Made by a program: the position numbers and the translations under genes. The notes beneath the pieces are model-generated. The model was not told the origin of the DNA and did no database searches. It saw only the letters and a list, made by a program, of their open reading frames with translations. Below, one piece after another: positions 8,021 to 16,712 of a DNA stretch of 64,000 nucleotides. Within the stretch, counting starts at the first letter, position 1. The number at the start of each line of letters is the position of its first letter. Source of the DNA: an uncultured Campylobacter sp. (GTDB lineage: Bacteria; Campylobacterota; Campylobacteria; Campylobacterales; Campylobacteraceae); the NCBI RefSeq assembly GCF_938030685.1, contig NZ_CALHHX010000168.1, positions 1 to 64,000 on the forward strand, written 5' to 3'.

Positions 8021-9310
8021 ATGGATCGCCCGAATAACGAAGTGCTCGATATCACGCTACCTGAGGCGAAGGAGCGCTCGCTAGCGGGCGTTTTTTTTAA
8101 GATCGCAGCTCTGCCGATCGCGGTTTTTGTGGTGTTTTTGCTGGGCTATTTGGGGCTTATCGGGCTGAAGGTAGAGACGCACTCGATCCTAATGCTTGCG
8201 GTTTTGCTCATTATTGCACTAATTTTAGCTCGTCATAATGCAGAATATGGCTGCTTAAATTTTCAAAATAATATCGATGATTTCAAGCGAGAGCTAAAAA
8301 ATTACATCGTCGCCAATCTCCTAAGCATTGGCGGTAAGAAAAAATCCGATGCCAGCTTTGATCTTTTTGTGGACGAATACGGCTATTCGCTGCGTAATCA
8401 AAACTACGCTTCCGTCGCATCGGCAGTCTTTCCGATGCTTGGAATTTTAGGAACTTTCATCTCGATTGCGATTTCGATGCCACACTTTTCCTCAAGTAAT
8501 ATTGATGGGCTCGAAACCGAGATCGCGCAGCTTCTAGGCGGCGTAGGTACAGCATTTTACGTCTCGATCTATGGAATCTTTTTGGCGCTTTGGTGGATAT
8601 ATTTTGAGAAAAAGGGCATTAGCAAATATGAGCGCCTGCTCATCAAATACAAAAATTCCACTAAAAATTTTTTCTGGAACAAAGACGAAATAACACAGGG
8701 CTATCTGAGTGAAATTTTAAACGCTAATTCTGAAATTTCGCGCTCATTTGCGATGATGAGCTCTACGAATTTTACCGAAAGGCTAAACCGCCTAATCGAT
8801 GAAAAAATCGGCGCTTTTGAAAGCGTGATGGAAGCTGAGAAGCGAAGTATGGCGATTACACAAGAAGAGCTTGAAAAAGCAGGAGAGATGGTCCAAAGGA
8901 CAAATCTCGCTCACGGCGAGTTAGATAAGAGCTTCGCTCAAATTTTATCTGCGCTCAAGTCCGTGTCTGCAAGCCTAATCGAAATTCAAAACGGAATTTC
9001 CGCGCAGTATCTAAGCCAGTCCAAGGCTTTAACGGACGGACAAGGCGAGCTGGCTAACGTTACGAATGCATTAAGCGCTCAAATAAAGAGCCTAAATGCC
9101 TCCTTAGGTGGGTTTGCGGGCGAAATTTCAAGTTCGCAGAATGCTTACGCCGCTAAAATTGACGCTAGCTTTAAAGGGCTAAGCGCGGATTTGAAGGCAC
9201 TTTTAGGTGGAGAGGGCGCTGCGCGGACGAGCAACGAAAGCATCATCGAAGAGCTTCGAAAAACGCTTGCGAGCATCGATGAAAAAGCACTTTTAGATGA
9301 AAACGAATAA
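8021..9310 (+). CDS. MotA/TolQ/ExbB-type proton channel subunit with long C-terminal tail
   Basis: 429 residues. Two N-terminal membrane segments (about 26-52 and 54-68) are followed by a cytoplasmic loop and then the paired channel helices (ASAVFPMLGILGTFISIAI and LLGGVGTAFYVSIYGIFLALWW), typical of MotA/TolQ/ExbB proteins, which conduct ions and drive a partner. After about residue 200 comes a helical, coiled-coil-like tail of some 220 residues facing the cytoplasm. The next gene, overlapping by 14 bases, encodes the matching MotB/OmpA-like partner. I recall the same pair as Cj0598/Cj0599 behind fba in C. jejuni. The long tail recalls ZorA of Zorya defence systems, but no ZorC/D/E is present. 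Role unknown. Confidence 0.8.
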   Translation: MDRPNNEVLDITLPEAKERSLAGVFFKIAALPIAVFVVFLLGYLGLIGLKVETHSILMLAVLLIIALILARHNAEYGCLNFQNNIDDFKRELKNYIVANLLSIGGKKKSDASFDLFVDEYGYSLRNQNYASVASAVFPMLGILGTFISIAISMPHFSSSNIDGLETEIAQLLGGVGTAFYVSIYGIFLALWWIYFEKKGISKYERLLIKYKNSTKNFFWNKDEITQGYLSEILNANSEISRSFAMMSSTNFTERLNRLIDEKIGAFESVMEAEKRSMAITQEELEKAGEMVQRTNLAHGELDKSFAQILSALKSVSASLIEIQNGISAQYLSQSKALTDGQGELANVTNALSAQIKSLNASLGGFAGEISSSQNAYAAKIDASFKGLSADLKALLGGEGAARTSNESIIEELRKTLASIDEKALLDENE

Positions 9311-10319
9311 CGAAGAAAAAGAGACCTTTTGGATCGCGTACGCCGATTTGATGGCGGGGCTGCTTTTTGTTTTCGTGCTTTTAGTAGGCGGCATCATCGT
9401 CAAATACTTCCTCACGCAAAGCAACCTGCAGGAGAAAGAAAGCCAAATTTCAAGTGCGCTAGCAAGCCTGCAAAGCCAGGAGAAAAAAAGCGCCGAGCTT
9501 GAAGCGCTGAATAAAATTTTTAGCGACCAGCTTGAGAAGCTGAACATAGAAAACACCGACCTTCGCAAGCAAAATTCCATCTACTTCATACAGATCGAAG
9601 ATCTAACCGAGATGGCGGAGAAGCTGAAAAAAGAGAATTTAGACATCAACTCGCTTCTGCAAAAAGTGCGCGACGACGCCAACGCTACGATCAGCCAAAA
9701 CGAGCTTAAAATCGCCTTTTTACTCGATCAGCTTACGCAGAAGCAGAGCGATTTTAATAAAATTTTACAGGACCTCAACGTCACGAAAAACCGCATCCGC
9801 AACCTCACCGGAATGAAGGTCAAGATCATCGCCGATCTGAAGGAGAAGCTGGGCGGCAAGATCCGCATCGACAACGAAAGCGGCGCGATGACGCTAAGCT
9901 CGTCGATCCTTTTCGACAAAGGCTCAAGCGAGCTTAAAGAGGGCGCCAAAGAGGCGCTCCGCTCGACGCTGCAGAGCTATTTTGCCGCGCTTTTGAATAA
10001 CGATGAAATTCGCGAAAATTTAGATCAGATCATCATCGAGGGGCACACGGACAGCGACGGCGGGTATTTGTATAACTTAGAGCTCTCGCAAAACAGGGCG
10101 TTTGCGGTGATGGATTTCATCAATTCGTGGAATAAAGATGAGCGGCTGCAAAAATATCTCATCGCCAGCGGTCGCAGCTACACGCAGCCCGTGATGCGCA
10201 GAGGCGTCGAGGACAAGGACGCCAGCCGCCGCATCGAGATCAAATTTACTCTCTCAAACAAAGAGGCGATGGAGGAGATCAGGAAATTTTTGCAGTTCGA
10301 CGCGAACGCTACGAATTAG
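9297..10319 (+). CDS. OmpA/MotB-like peptidoglycan-binding partner of the channel protein
   Basis: 340 residues. A single N-terminal membrane helix begins with FWIAYADLMAGLLFVFVLL; its Asp in YADLM matches the proton-carrying Asp of MotB. A coiled coil runs over about residues 42-170, then a C-terminal OmpA-like domain with SSILFDKGSSELKEGA, IIEGHTDSDG, LSQNRAFAVMDFI and the DASRRIEIKF end, which binds peptidoglycan. The start ATG lies inside the 3' end of the channel gene (14-base overlap), so the two are translationally coupled and presumably form one stator-like complex across the inner membrane. It is not a flagellar motAB pair by length or context. Target of the force unknown. Confidence 0.82.
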   Translation: MKTNNEEKETFWIAYADLMAGLLFVFVLLVGGIIVKYFLTQSNLQEKESQISSALASLQSQEKKSAELEALNKIFSDQLEKLNIENTDLRKQNSIYFIQIEDLTEMAEKLKKENLDINSLLQKVRDDANATISQNELKIAFLLDQLTQKQSDFNKILQDLNVTKNRIRNLTGMKVKIIADLKEKLGGKIRIDNESGAMTLSSSILFDKGSSELKEGAKEALRSTLQSYFAALLNNDEIRENLDQIIIEGHTDSDGGYLYNLELSQNRAFAVMDFINSWNKDERLQKYLIASGRSYTQPVMRRGVEDKDASRRIEIKFTLSNKEAMEEIRKFLQFDANATN

Positions 10320-10638
10320 AAGCTCGCCCTTAACGGCTCGCTCGAAATTTTAGCCCGCAAAGGGGAGAGCTTAAAATTTTAAAATTCCTAAAGAATTAAC
10401 GGCTCATCTGAAATTTTAACGGCGGCGGAGCGCATCCCTTTATTTTAGCACGAATGTCGTATTTGGCGGCTTGCTAAATTTTACGCAGTGCCTACGCAGC
10501 ATCTGCCGCGGCGGAATGGGTTTAAATTTTAAGTCCGCGCATTTTGCGCGCTTTTAGTGTTGCCCTGCGGATGATATAGTCTAAATTTAGATCTTTAAAT
10601 TTAAGCGGATTTCGCGAGCGGTTTAAAATTTAAATGGA
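10320..10638. other. Intergenic between convergent genes
   Basis: 319 bases containing several AAATTTTA-type palindromes and GC-rich spacers. No coding region seen. Terminators for the two convergent genes are expected here but no strong hairpin plus T-run stands out. Confidence 0.45.
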
Positions 10639-11685
10639 TTAAAAGCCTTGTTCGTTTAGCTTTCTATATCCGTCACAACCGGCTTTGGATCCCAAAGCGC
10701 AAGCCTTATTTAAATATTTTTTTGCAGTATTCGCGTCCTGCCCCACGCCTTTGCCATAGAAATATAAAACTCCGAGATTATAACAGCTGTCGCCAAATCC
10801 CAAGTCGCAAGCCTCAGAATATAATTCGTTTGCTTTTTTATAATCTTGATTCACACCCTTACCTAAATTATATAAAACACCCATATTGTAGCATCCTTTG
10901 GCCATTCCTAAATTGCAAGCTTTAGAATATAATTCGAACGCTTTCTTGTAATTTTGTTTTACGCCACTGCCATCTTCATATGAAGCTCCAAGATTATAAC
11001 ACCCTTCGGCAATCTCCAAATCGCAGGCCTTAGAATAGAATTGATTTGCTTTTTGGTAGTCTTGCTTTACGCTGCCATCTCCTTTTTCGTATAAAACTCC
11101 AAGATTATGACAGCTTTCGCCATGTTTCAAATCGCAAGCTTTTGAATATAGCTCGCTTGCTTTTTTGTAGTTCTGTTCTACGCCTTCGCCAGATGCATAT
11201 AAAAGCCCGAGATTGTAGCATCCGTCACCTTCTTGCAAATCGCAAGCTTTGGAAAGCAGTTCAGTCGCCTTTTTGTAATCTTTCTTTACCCCTTTGCCTG
11301 AGTAGTATAAAACACCCAGATTGCCGCAAGCTATGCTATTTTTTAAGTCGCAAGCCTTAGAATATAGTTCGGCCGCTTTTTTATAATCTTGTTCTGCGCC
11401 CTTGCCGTATTCGTATGACGCCCCTAAGGTAGTGCAACCCCAGCCATCGCCCAAATTACAGGCTTTAGAATTTAGCTCTTTTGCTTTCTCATAATCCTGC
11501 TTCACACCATCCCCTGAATAGTATGCCATGGCGAGATTTACGCATGCTAAGGTGTTGTTGCTATCGCATTCGCTTTGCAACTTGCTTATACCGGGATCGT
11601 CTTGTTCTGCCGACGACAAAGCCGTGGCCCCCGCCGACGATACAGCCGCCGCCGTGGCGATCAGCGCTAAAAATATCTTTTTCAT
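10639..11685 (-). CDS. Secreted Sel1-repeat (Hcp-like cysteine-rich) protein
   Basis: 348 residues with a signal peptide (MKKIFLALIATAAAVSSAGATA) and eight tandem Sel1-like repeats of 36 residues. Each follows the pattern GCYNLGVLYxxGxGVxQDYKKAxELYSKACDL, with two cysteines per repeat placed to form disulfides as in Helicobacter Hcp proteins. Repeat 5 carries one extra residue. These alpha/alpha solenoids bind peptides or proteins, and the Hcp members are exported and immunogenic. Predicted periplasmic or secreted. It is a single gene, divergent from hisD. The exact ligand cannot be read from sequence. Confidence 0.88.
   Translation of the reverse strand: MKKIFLALIATAAAVSSAGATALSSAEQDDPGISKLQSECDSNNTLACVNLAMAYYSGDGVKQDYEKAKELNSKACNLGDGWGCTTLGASYEYGKGAEQDYKKAAELYSKACDLKNSIACGNLGVLYYSGKGVKKDYKKATELLSKACDLQEGDGCYNLGLLYASGEGVEQNYKKASELYSKACDLKHGESCHNLGVLYEKGDGSVKQDYQKANQFYSKACDLEIAEGCYNLGASYEDGSGVKQNYKKAFELYSKACNLGMAKGCYNMGVLYNLGKGVNQDYKKANELYSEACDLGFGDSCYNLGVLYFYGKGVGQDANTAKKYLNKACALGSKAGCDGYRKLNEQGF
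10684..11550 (-). repeat. Eight in-frame 108-bp coding repeats
   Basis: The Sel1 repeats are also similar at DNA level with a 108-bp period (111 bp for repeat 5). Such an array can expand or contract by recombination, changing protein length. Confidence 0.8.
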
Positions 11686-11832
11686 ACATCACTCCGTCTG
11701 AAATTTAGGCTATTTTATTTCATTTTCGCTTAATCTTTTGAAAATCGGCGAGCTATAAATTTGCGCGGTCGCAAGCTTAAAGGCGAAATTTAGCAAAAAG
11801 CGTTAAAATTCCAAGCATTACAAGGAGCAAAA

Positions 11833-13122
11833 ATGAAAATTTTAAAAAGCACGAAGGCAAATTTCAAAGAGGAGTTTGCAAGGCTGGTGCGCCGCGGCGA
11901 GACGGATATGAGATCGGTAATGCCCGTCGTAAGCGGCATCATCGAGGAGATCAGAGCGCGCGGCGATGAGGCGCTGAGCGAGCAGATAGAGAAATTTGAC
12001 AGATGGCGCGTGCAGGGCGATCTGGCTATCACGCAAGAGCAGATGAGCCGTGCCTACGAAGGTCTAAGCGCAGAGCTTAAAAACGCGCTACAGGTCGCAT
12101 ACGAGCGCATCTACGCTTATCATGAAAAACAGCTTGAGAGAAGCTGGTTTAGCTTCGATCCAAGCGGCGCGATGCTTGGGCAAAAGATCACGCCGGTAGA
12201 TCGCGCGGGGCTGTATATCCCTGGCGGCAAGGCGGCGTATCCAAGCTCGCTTCTGATGAACGCTATCCCGGCAATCGTCGCGGGCGTGGAGGATATCAGC
12301 GTCTGCACCCCCGCCGTGGGCGGCACCGTAAATGAGCTACTGCTTGCGGCGATGCATGTGCTGGGGATCAAAAAGGCCTACAAGGTGGGCGGCGCAAGCG
12401 CGATCGCGGCGATGGCATACGGTACGCGCACGATCGGCAAGGTCGATGTCATCACAGGCCCTGGGAATATCTTCGTCGCAACCGCTAAAAAACTCGTGTT
12501 TGGCGACGTGAATATCGATATGATCGCGGGCCCTAGCGAAGTGGGCATCATCGCAAACGCTGCGGCAAATCCGCGCAACATCGCCGTGGATCTGCTTAGC
12601 CAAGCCGAGCACGACGAGATCGCAAGCAGCTTTTTGATAAGCGACGATGAAAAATTCGCTCTTGCCGTCGCAGAGCACATCGAGCGCGAGCTGCCTACGC
12701 TCGCGCGCGAGCCGATCGCTCGCGCCAGCGTGCAAAACAAGGGCGCAATCATCATCGCGCGCGATATGAACGAATGCGTGGGGCTAATGAACGAGCTTGC
12801 GGTCGAGCACCTCGAGATCGCGACCGAGAACGCCTACGAGCTGCTTCCGCGCATACGCCACGCAGGCGCGATATTTTTGGGCCACTACACGCCAGAGGCG
12901 ATGGGCGATTATCTCGCAGGCCCTAACCACACGTTGCCGACCGGCGGAAGCGCGCGATTTTTTTCGCCTTTGGGGGTTTATAACTTCATCAAACGAAGCT
13001 CGATCATAGCGCTAAATAAGTGCGCCATAGATGAGCTCGGAGGCGCGTGCATGGCGCTAGCGGACGCAGAGGGGCTCGGCGCGCATAAAAAATCGGTGCA
13101 GATCAGATTTGATGAGAAGTGA
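11833..13122 (+). CDS. hisD: Histidinol dehydrogenase
   Basis: 429 residues, full length for HisD (E. coli 434). It oxidises L-histidinol to L-histidine with two NAD in the last two steps of histidine synthesis, in the cytoplasm. Motifs: VDRAGLYIPGGKAAYPSS, VGGASAIAAMAYGT, GPGNIFVATAKKLVFG, IDMIAGPSEV, SQAEHDE (zinc and substrate site) and GPNHTLPTGG with the second His, then VQIRF at the C-terminus. Start is preceded by ACAAGGAG. No other his gene is adjacent, so the pathway is scattered or located elsewhere. Confidence 0.96.
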   Translation: MKILKSTKANFKEEFARLVRRGETDMRSVMPVVSGIIEEIRARGDEALSEQIEKFDRWRVQGDLAITQEQMSRAYEGLSAELKNALQVAYERIYAYHEKQLERSWFSFDPSGAMLGQKITPVDRAGLYIPGGKAAYPSSLLMNAIPAIVAGVEDISVCTPAVGGTVNELLLAAMHVLGIKKAYKVGGASAIAAMAYGTRTIGKVDVITGPGNIFVATAKKLVFGDVNIDMIAGPSEVGIIANAAANPRNIAVDLLSQAEHDEIASSFLISDDEKFALAVAEHIERELPTLAREPIARASVQNKGAIIIARDMNECVGLMNELAVEHLEIATENAYELLPRIRHAGAIFLGHYTPEAMGDYLAGPNHTLPTGGSARFFSPLGVYNFIKRSSIIALNKCAIDELGGACMALADAEGLGAHKKSVQIRFDEK

Positions 13123-13344
13123 TTTTACGCTGCAACCCCAAGAGGCGGCGAGGACCGAATTTTAAAGAGCACCGGCGGCAGTTGCGAAACCAAAAGCTGA
13201 AATTTTAAAATTTAAAGATGAGTTAAATTTTAAAAAACGTAAGCGTCGCAGCGAGAGTAAAATTTTAAAATTTCAAAAGCGCTATAAATTTAAAAAAATA
13301 GCCGTATTTGATTAAAATTTAAGGCAAATTTACTAAGCGAAATG

Positions 13345-13350
13345 ATATAC
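13345..13350 (+). promoter_or_regulatory. -10 box of small periplasmic protein gene
   Basis: TATACT preceded by ATGA, 30 bases before the ATG at 13380, with ACAAGGAG as ribosome binding site between them. Confidence 0.5.
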
Positions 13351-13379
13351 TTTCGCTGATTTTTTACAAGGAGAGAAAA

Positions 13380-13670
13380 ATGAAAAAATCACTTTTAGTT
13401 TTGGCTAGTTTTGGCTTTGCGCTAAGTCTTAGCGCCGCAGATCTTTCAGATAGCTGCAAAGAGTACTTCGCAGAGCTTGATAAGATGGTTGATACCTACA
13501 AACAAGCGGGTCAAGAGCAGCAGGTCAAGATGTATGAGGATCAAAAAAAGCAGTCTATGGATCAGATCAGCGCACTTCCTAAGGAGCAGCAAGAGGCCAC
13601 TTGCAAACAAGCTAAAGAGATATTTAAGCAGATGATGGATCAGATGAAACAACAAGGCGCTATGAAATAA
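13380..13670 (+). CDS. Small periplasmic helical protein (DUF5339-like)
   Basis: 96 residues: a strong signal peptide (MKKSLLVLASFGFALSLSAA) and a short, charged, Lys/Gln/Met-rich helical mature part of about 76 residues. Its two cysteines (DSCKEYF and EATCKQA) are probably disulfide-bonded, making a helical hairpin. This matches the small DUF5339-type secreted proteins I know from Campylobacter and Pasteurellaceae; function unknown. It has its own promoter-like -10, an AAGGAG ribosome binding site and a good terminator, so it is a monocistronic unit and may be abundantly expressed. Confidence 0.75.
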   Translation: MKKSLLVLASFGFALSLSAADLSDSCKEYFAELDKMVDTYKQAGQEQQVKMYEDQKKQSMDQISALPKEQQEATCKQAKEIFKQMMDQMKQQGAMK

Positions 13671-13703
13671 ATACCTTCGCGGGCATGATGATGCCTTCTT
13701 CAG

Positions 13704-13740
13704 TCGCGGCGATGCGATATCGTCGCGATTAATTCTTTTT
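13704..13740 (+). terminator. Rho-independent terminator
   Basis: Stem TCGCGGCGAT / ATCGTCGCGA (one G-U pair), loop GCGAT, then TTAATTCTTTTT. It lies 34 bases after the stop of the small periplasmic protein gene. Confidence 0.75.
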
Positions 13741-14133
13741 AAACTCACACTTTTATTTTAAAAATTTTTAAATTTTAAAATTTGGATGTTTTATCCTCGC
13801 TGCTTTCGGGGCGCACCAAGAATTTCAGATTTGATATTTAGCTTGTTGCAGGAAGTCAAAACCAATAAAGCGCTCGTCGTCGTTAAAATGCTCCGCAAGG
13901 CGACGCATCTTAGTGGGACGCTGCGGTGCACCAAAGATTTACGAGCCGTTTTGGCGCGGCTCGAAACAGCGCCTCATCAATATGATGAATTCGAGGCTCG
14001 GTTTGAGCGTTATTTTATCGCGATTTGAAATAGCTGGGCTCATAGATAGAGCAAATTCGCGTCTCAGTTTGCGGCTCTGCTTATGAATTTACGGCTTTAC
14101 GACCAAAAACATCTCGCAAGATCGGCTTGGATT
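13741..14133. other. Intergenic, no convincing gene
   Basis: 393 bases. One short open frame (13786-14028, +) lacks a ribosome binding site and has no recognisable protein character. Otherwise I see nothing. Confidence 0.45.
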
Positions 14134-14752
14134 TTAATCCTTAGTAACGATCGTGCCGTTTTGTATTTCGTGCACGCAGACATTTCTGTGCAGCTCTTTA
14201 TCGCTATCAAAAGTATAGTAGTGCGTTGTTACTGTGCAGCGTAAATCGGCGTCGATGACGAACTCCTGCTTGGCGCGCATCGGCGGCTTGCTTTTACCGC
14301 AGTGCACGTAATCGGCGTAAATTTCGCGACAATCGCTTATACGAAATGCGTCGTTTAAAAGGCACATAAAAACATATTCGTGCCCGTGCTTGCTATCTTG
14401 GAAATCCCCCAGATAAAGCCTTAGCAGAATTGTTTTGGCGCTCTTTTTTTGGCAAACGACAAGCCCTTATGTCTTTGATCCTCTCCCAATACGCGCTTAG
14501 ATTGTCGATTAAAAAGTTCTCCTTTGCGAACGAAAACAGCTCATTTTTATCAAGTAAATTTTTATCGATAGCCGCTAAGGGCGAAATTTCTCCCGGATAG
14601 CGTATCGGCAGTTGCGCGATCGGCAGATCGTCGTAAATATCTTTCATACTCTGATAAATCTCCGGTCGCGGCGCATCGCCTCCCTTAGCCGCAGCATTTT
14701 CCATGCCGCATAGCGCAAGTAGACACAGCAAAAATATCCACACCTTTTTCAT
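14134..14752 (-). pseudogene. Secreted protein gene interrupted by a frameshift at an A7 tract
   Basis: The first part starts at 14752 (MKKVWIFLLCLLALCG, a signal peptide) and runs to a stop at 14393. The second frame continues from about 14460 to 14134 with protein-like sequence (LRLYLGDFQDSKHGHEYVF, then a Cys-containing C-terminal domain ending NGTIVTKD). The two are joined if one base is removed from a run of seven A (T7 on + at 14444-14450): frame 1 reads CRLPKKERQ, the corrected frame CRLPKKSAKTILLRLY. The joined product would be about 205 residues, exported, function unknown. This may be a real frameshift, a phase-variable or slippage site, or a sequencing error. Confidence 0.7.
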
Positions 14753-14959
14753 AGCATTCCCCATCCCCCCTGTTTCGGTCGCAATCTCTTTGCTCCTGAT
14801 CATACTGCAAATTTTAAAGCCTTAATATGAAGAAAAAAGATCAAAAATCAAAGCGTCGCTTTTACAGCCATCCTTAGCCATCTTTTTCTATTTTGCCTTT
14901 GCTTTTGGGCTAATTTAATCCGAGCCCTCTTGTTCTTGTGTGAAATGGACGATGCGCGA

Positions 14960-15661
14960 TTATTCGTCATCCTGAGCCTTTTCGGTGAAGCTAACGATGC
15001 GCGGAGCTGCGATGCGCGCGTAATCCCGCGCGTTTAAAATGATCGAGTGATCGAGCAAGCCCGCGTTGAAAGCGATCTCATCAAAGCGTCCGAACAGCGA
15101 CGGATCGGCGATTAGCAGCAGTTTGTCGTGGAAGCTAAAGGGTGGCACCGAGCCGATGACGCAGTCCGTGAGATCGCCCACTTCATCAGGGCTTACGAGC
15201 GATGCTTTCGTGCCGCCGAGCCCCTCTGCCAAGCGCTTTAAATCGGTTTTATGATCGGCTGCGAAGACCGCTAGGACGTAAATTCTGCCGTTTCTGCCCG
15301 CGGGTTTGTCGCTAGGAAGCTTCAGCTGCTGCGGCACGTTTGCGCAAATTTGATCGGCGGTTAAAGTTAAATTTCCCGCGCAGGCGCCGTTTTCGCAGCC
15401 TTGAGCGCTCGCAAAGCTGGAAGCATTGGAGTTTTGCGCGTCATCGGCGCTTACTAAATTTAAATTTTGCGAAAAAGAAATTTGCCCATCCTTAAAGCCC
15501 TTGATCGTGCAAACCAGCGCCTTTGCGCCCTGTCCTAGCTGCGTGCCGCGGATTTTGGCGACTTCGGCGGATGTGCCCGCGCTTTCGTGAGCTACGACGC
15601 GGAAGCGCGCCCCCTGCCGCGTCAAAAGCTCTTTTAGGTTTTCAAAAATTCTCTCTGACAT
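14960..15661 (-). CDS. YbaK/ProX-type aminoacyl-tRNA deacylase with an insertion
   Basis: 233 residues from the ATG at 15661, which has AAGGAGAG seven bases upstream; the earlier ATG at 15682 has no such site. The YbaK fold hydrolyses mischarged aminoacyl-tRNA in trans. Visible: RFRVVAHESAGTSAEVAKIRG at the N-terminus, AKALVCTIKGF, then GRIYVLAVFAADHKTDL with the conserved Lys, GDLTDCVIGSVPPFSFH (GxVxPF motif) and a C-terminal LDHSIILNARDY. Between strands, about residues 72-125, sits a Ser/Asn/Ala-rich stretch (SADDAQNSNASSFASAQG) that is not part of the usual domain. Tat- or Sec-type signals are absent. Confidence 0.82.
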   Translation of the reverse strand: MSERIFENLKELLTRQGARFRVVAHESAGTSAEVAKIRGTQLGQGAKALVCTIKGFKDGQISFSQNLNLVSADDAQNSNASSFASAQGCENGACAGNLTLTADQICANVPQQLKLPSDKPAGRNGRIYVLAVFAADHKTDLKRLAEGLGGTKASLVSPDEVGDLTDCVIGSVPPFSFHDKLLLIADPSLFGRFDEIAFNAGLLDHSIILNARDYARIAAPRIVSFTEKAQDDE

Positions 15662-16185
15662 GCTCTCTCCTTGTTTTTGCAAAATTATACTAAAATTTTA
15701 ACCAAACGACGCATCGGCGCCAAATTTTGCAGCCTTGCCACTTTTGTTGGCGCAATAGCTTGCGCCGCCACGCGAGCTTTGTATGTCGCGCATTTTACGG
15801 CTAAATTTTTAAAATTTAAAAGGCGCGCAAGCTGGAGAGCGCTAGATTTCGGCGCGCAGGCGAGAAAAAGGAGGGATGCTAAATTTTACGGCTGCAATCT
15901 ACGCAAAAGCGCGATTAGGTCCCGCCGCGCATAAAATTTACGCAAAGCCCGCGGTAAAATTTCGCGGTTAAAATTTGTGCAAAGGCGCAGCATAGTTTTT
16001 AAAAAGGGCGGTTAAATTTTCTACGCGCAGTTCAGCTCTTGCGAGCGATTTGACTTTTGTGAGCAGTTTGGCTTTTGCAAGTAGTTCGGCTAGTCGGCTC
16101 GTTTGCAAACGGCTAGGCTTTCCTTGCGGCGCGGACATCTATAGGCGGGGCTTAAAAGCAGATCGCGTATCTCTTTTGCAGGCGG
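15662..16185. other. Intergenic, no gene seen
   Basis: About 520 bases. Open frames on the + strand here have Arg/Ala/Cys-rich composition typical of reading the wrong strand and no ribosome binding sites. I see no real gene. Confidence 0.5.
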
Positions 16186-16695
16186 TTAGGCTTTTCTGCG
16201 TGCACGCACCCGTGCGACGACCTGCCAAAGCCCTGTATCATTTCGCAGCTCCTTCCGCCACGAAAACGACGCCTCGCTCATCTATGAAAAGACGTAGCGC
16301 ATCGCCCCCTCGCCGTTTTGCACGAGCACAATCTCCTCCGCTTCTTTGTGCGCGGTTAGGCGCAGCGCCGTGCCGACGCAGCCGTAAAAAATATCCCACG
16401 TCCCGCTTGCGGGCTCATAAATCCTTATCGTCGTGCCGTATTCGGCGTCCGGTTGCGGATTTGCGAGCCGCTGCGCGCGCGAGGGCACGATAAATACGTC
16501 CTGTACCGCGGATCCGTCCAAAACCCGCGCGAAGAGCCACTCACCTCTGACTTCACGCGGCGTGCCGCTCTGCAGGCCGTCCGTCCACCATATGTCCCAA
16601 TCGCCGATGAGCGGTGCGAAAAAATCGTGCTCGCTCGGTATCTTTGCGCTCCGTGCGTCGCTGCACAGAGCCTTTGCAAATCCGCTTTTTTGCAT
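16186..16695 (-). pseudogene. DUF1579-like protein gene interrupted by an in-frame TAG
   Basis: From ATG 16695 (AAGGAG upstream) the product begins with HDFFAPLIGDWDIWW and contains GTTIRIYEPASGTWDIFY, as in proteins of the DUF1579/SRPBCC-like lipocalin-type group. It stops after MRYVFS at TAG (16282-16284). The same frame continues at once with MSEASFSWRKELRND and GLWQVVARVRARRKA to a TAA at 16186-16188. In relatives, the strand ending W-x-F-S is followed by just such a S-F-x-W-R segment, so the TAG splits one gene. The intact upstream signals suggest a recent mutation; alternatively the TAG is read through, or the ATG right after it allows re-initiation. It lies 17 bases after the ecotin gene. 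Confidence 0.75.
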
Positions 16696-16712
16696 TAACG
16701 CTCCTTGCGAAA

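Noticed and set aside
8021..10319. A complete Zorya anti-phage system
   Set aside because: Only ZorA/ZorB-like subunits are present; neighbours are fba and a Sel1 protein, with no ZorC, ZorD or ZorE.
10684..11550. CRISPR-like or satellite repeat
   Set aside because: The 108-bp period is a multiple of three and encodes Sel1 repeats in frame.
12337..12755. Long antisense frames inside hisD
   Set aside because: They are shadows of the hisD codon pattern; hisD is certain on the + strand.
13786..14028. Short open frame of 80 codons on +
   Set aside because: No ribosome binding site, no protein-like pattern, no coupling to neighbours.
15671..16493. Open frames on + over the YbaK-DUF1579 gap
   Set aside because: Arg/Ala/Cys-rich products typical of antisense reading of GC-rich DNA; the second overlaps the better minus-strand gene.
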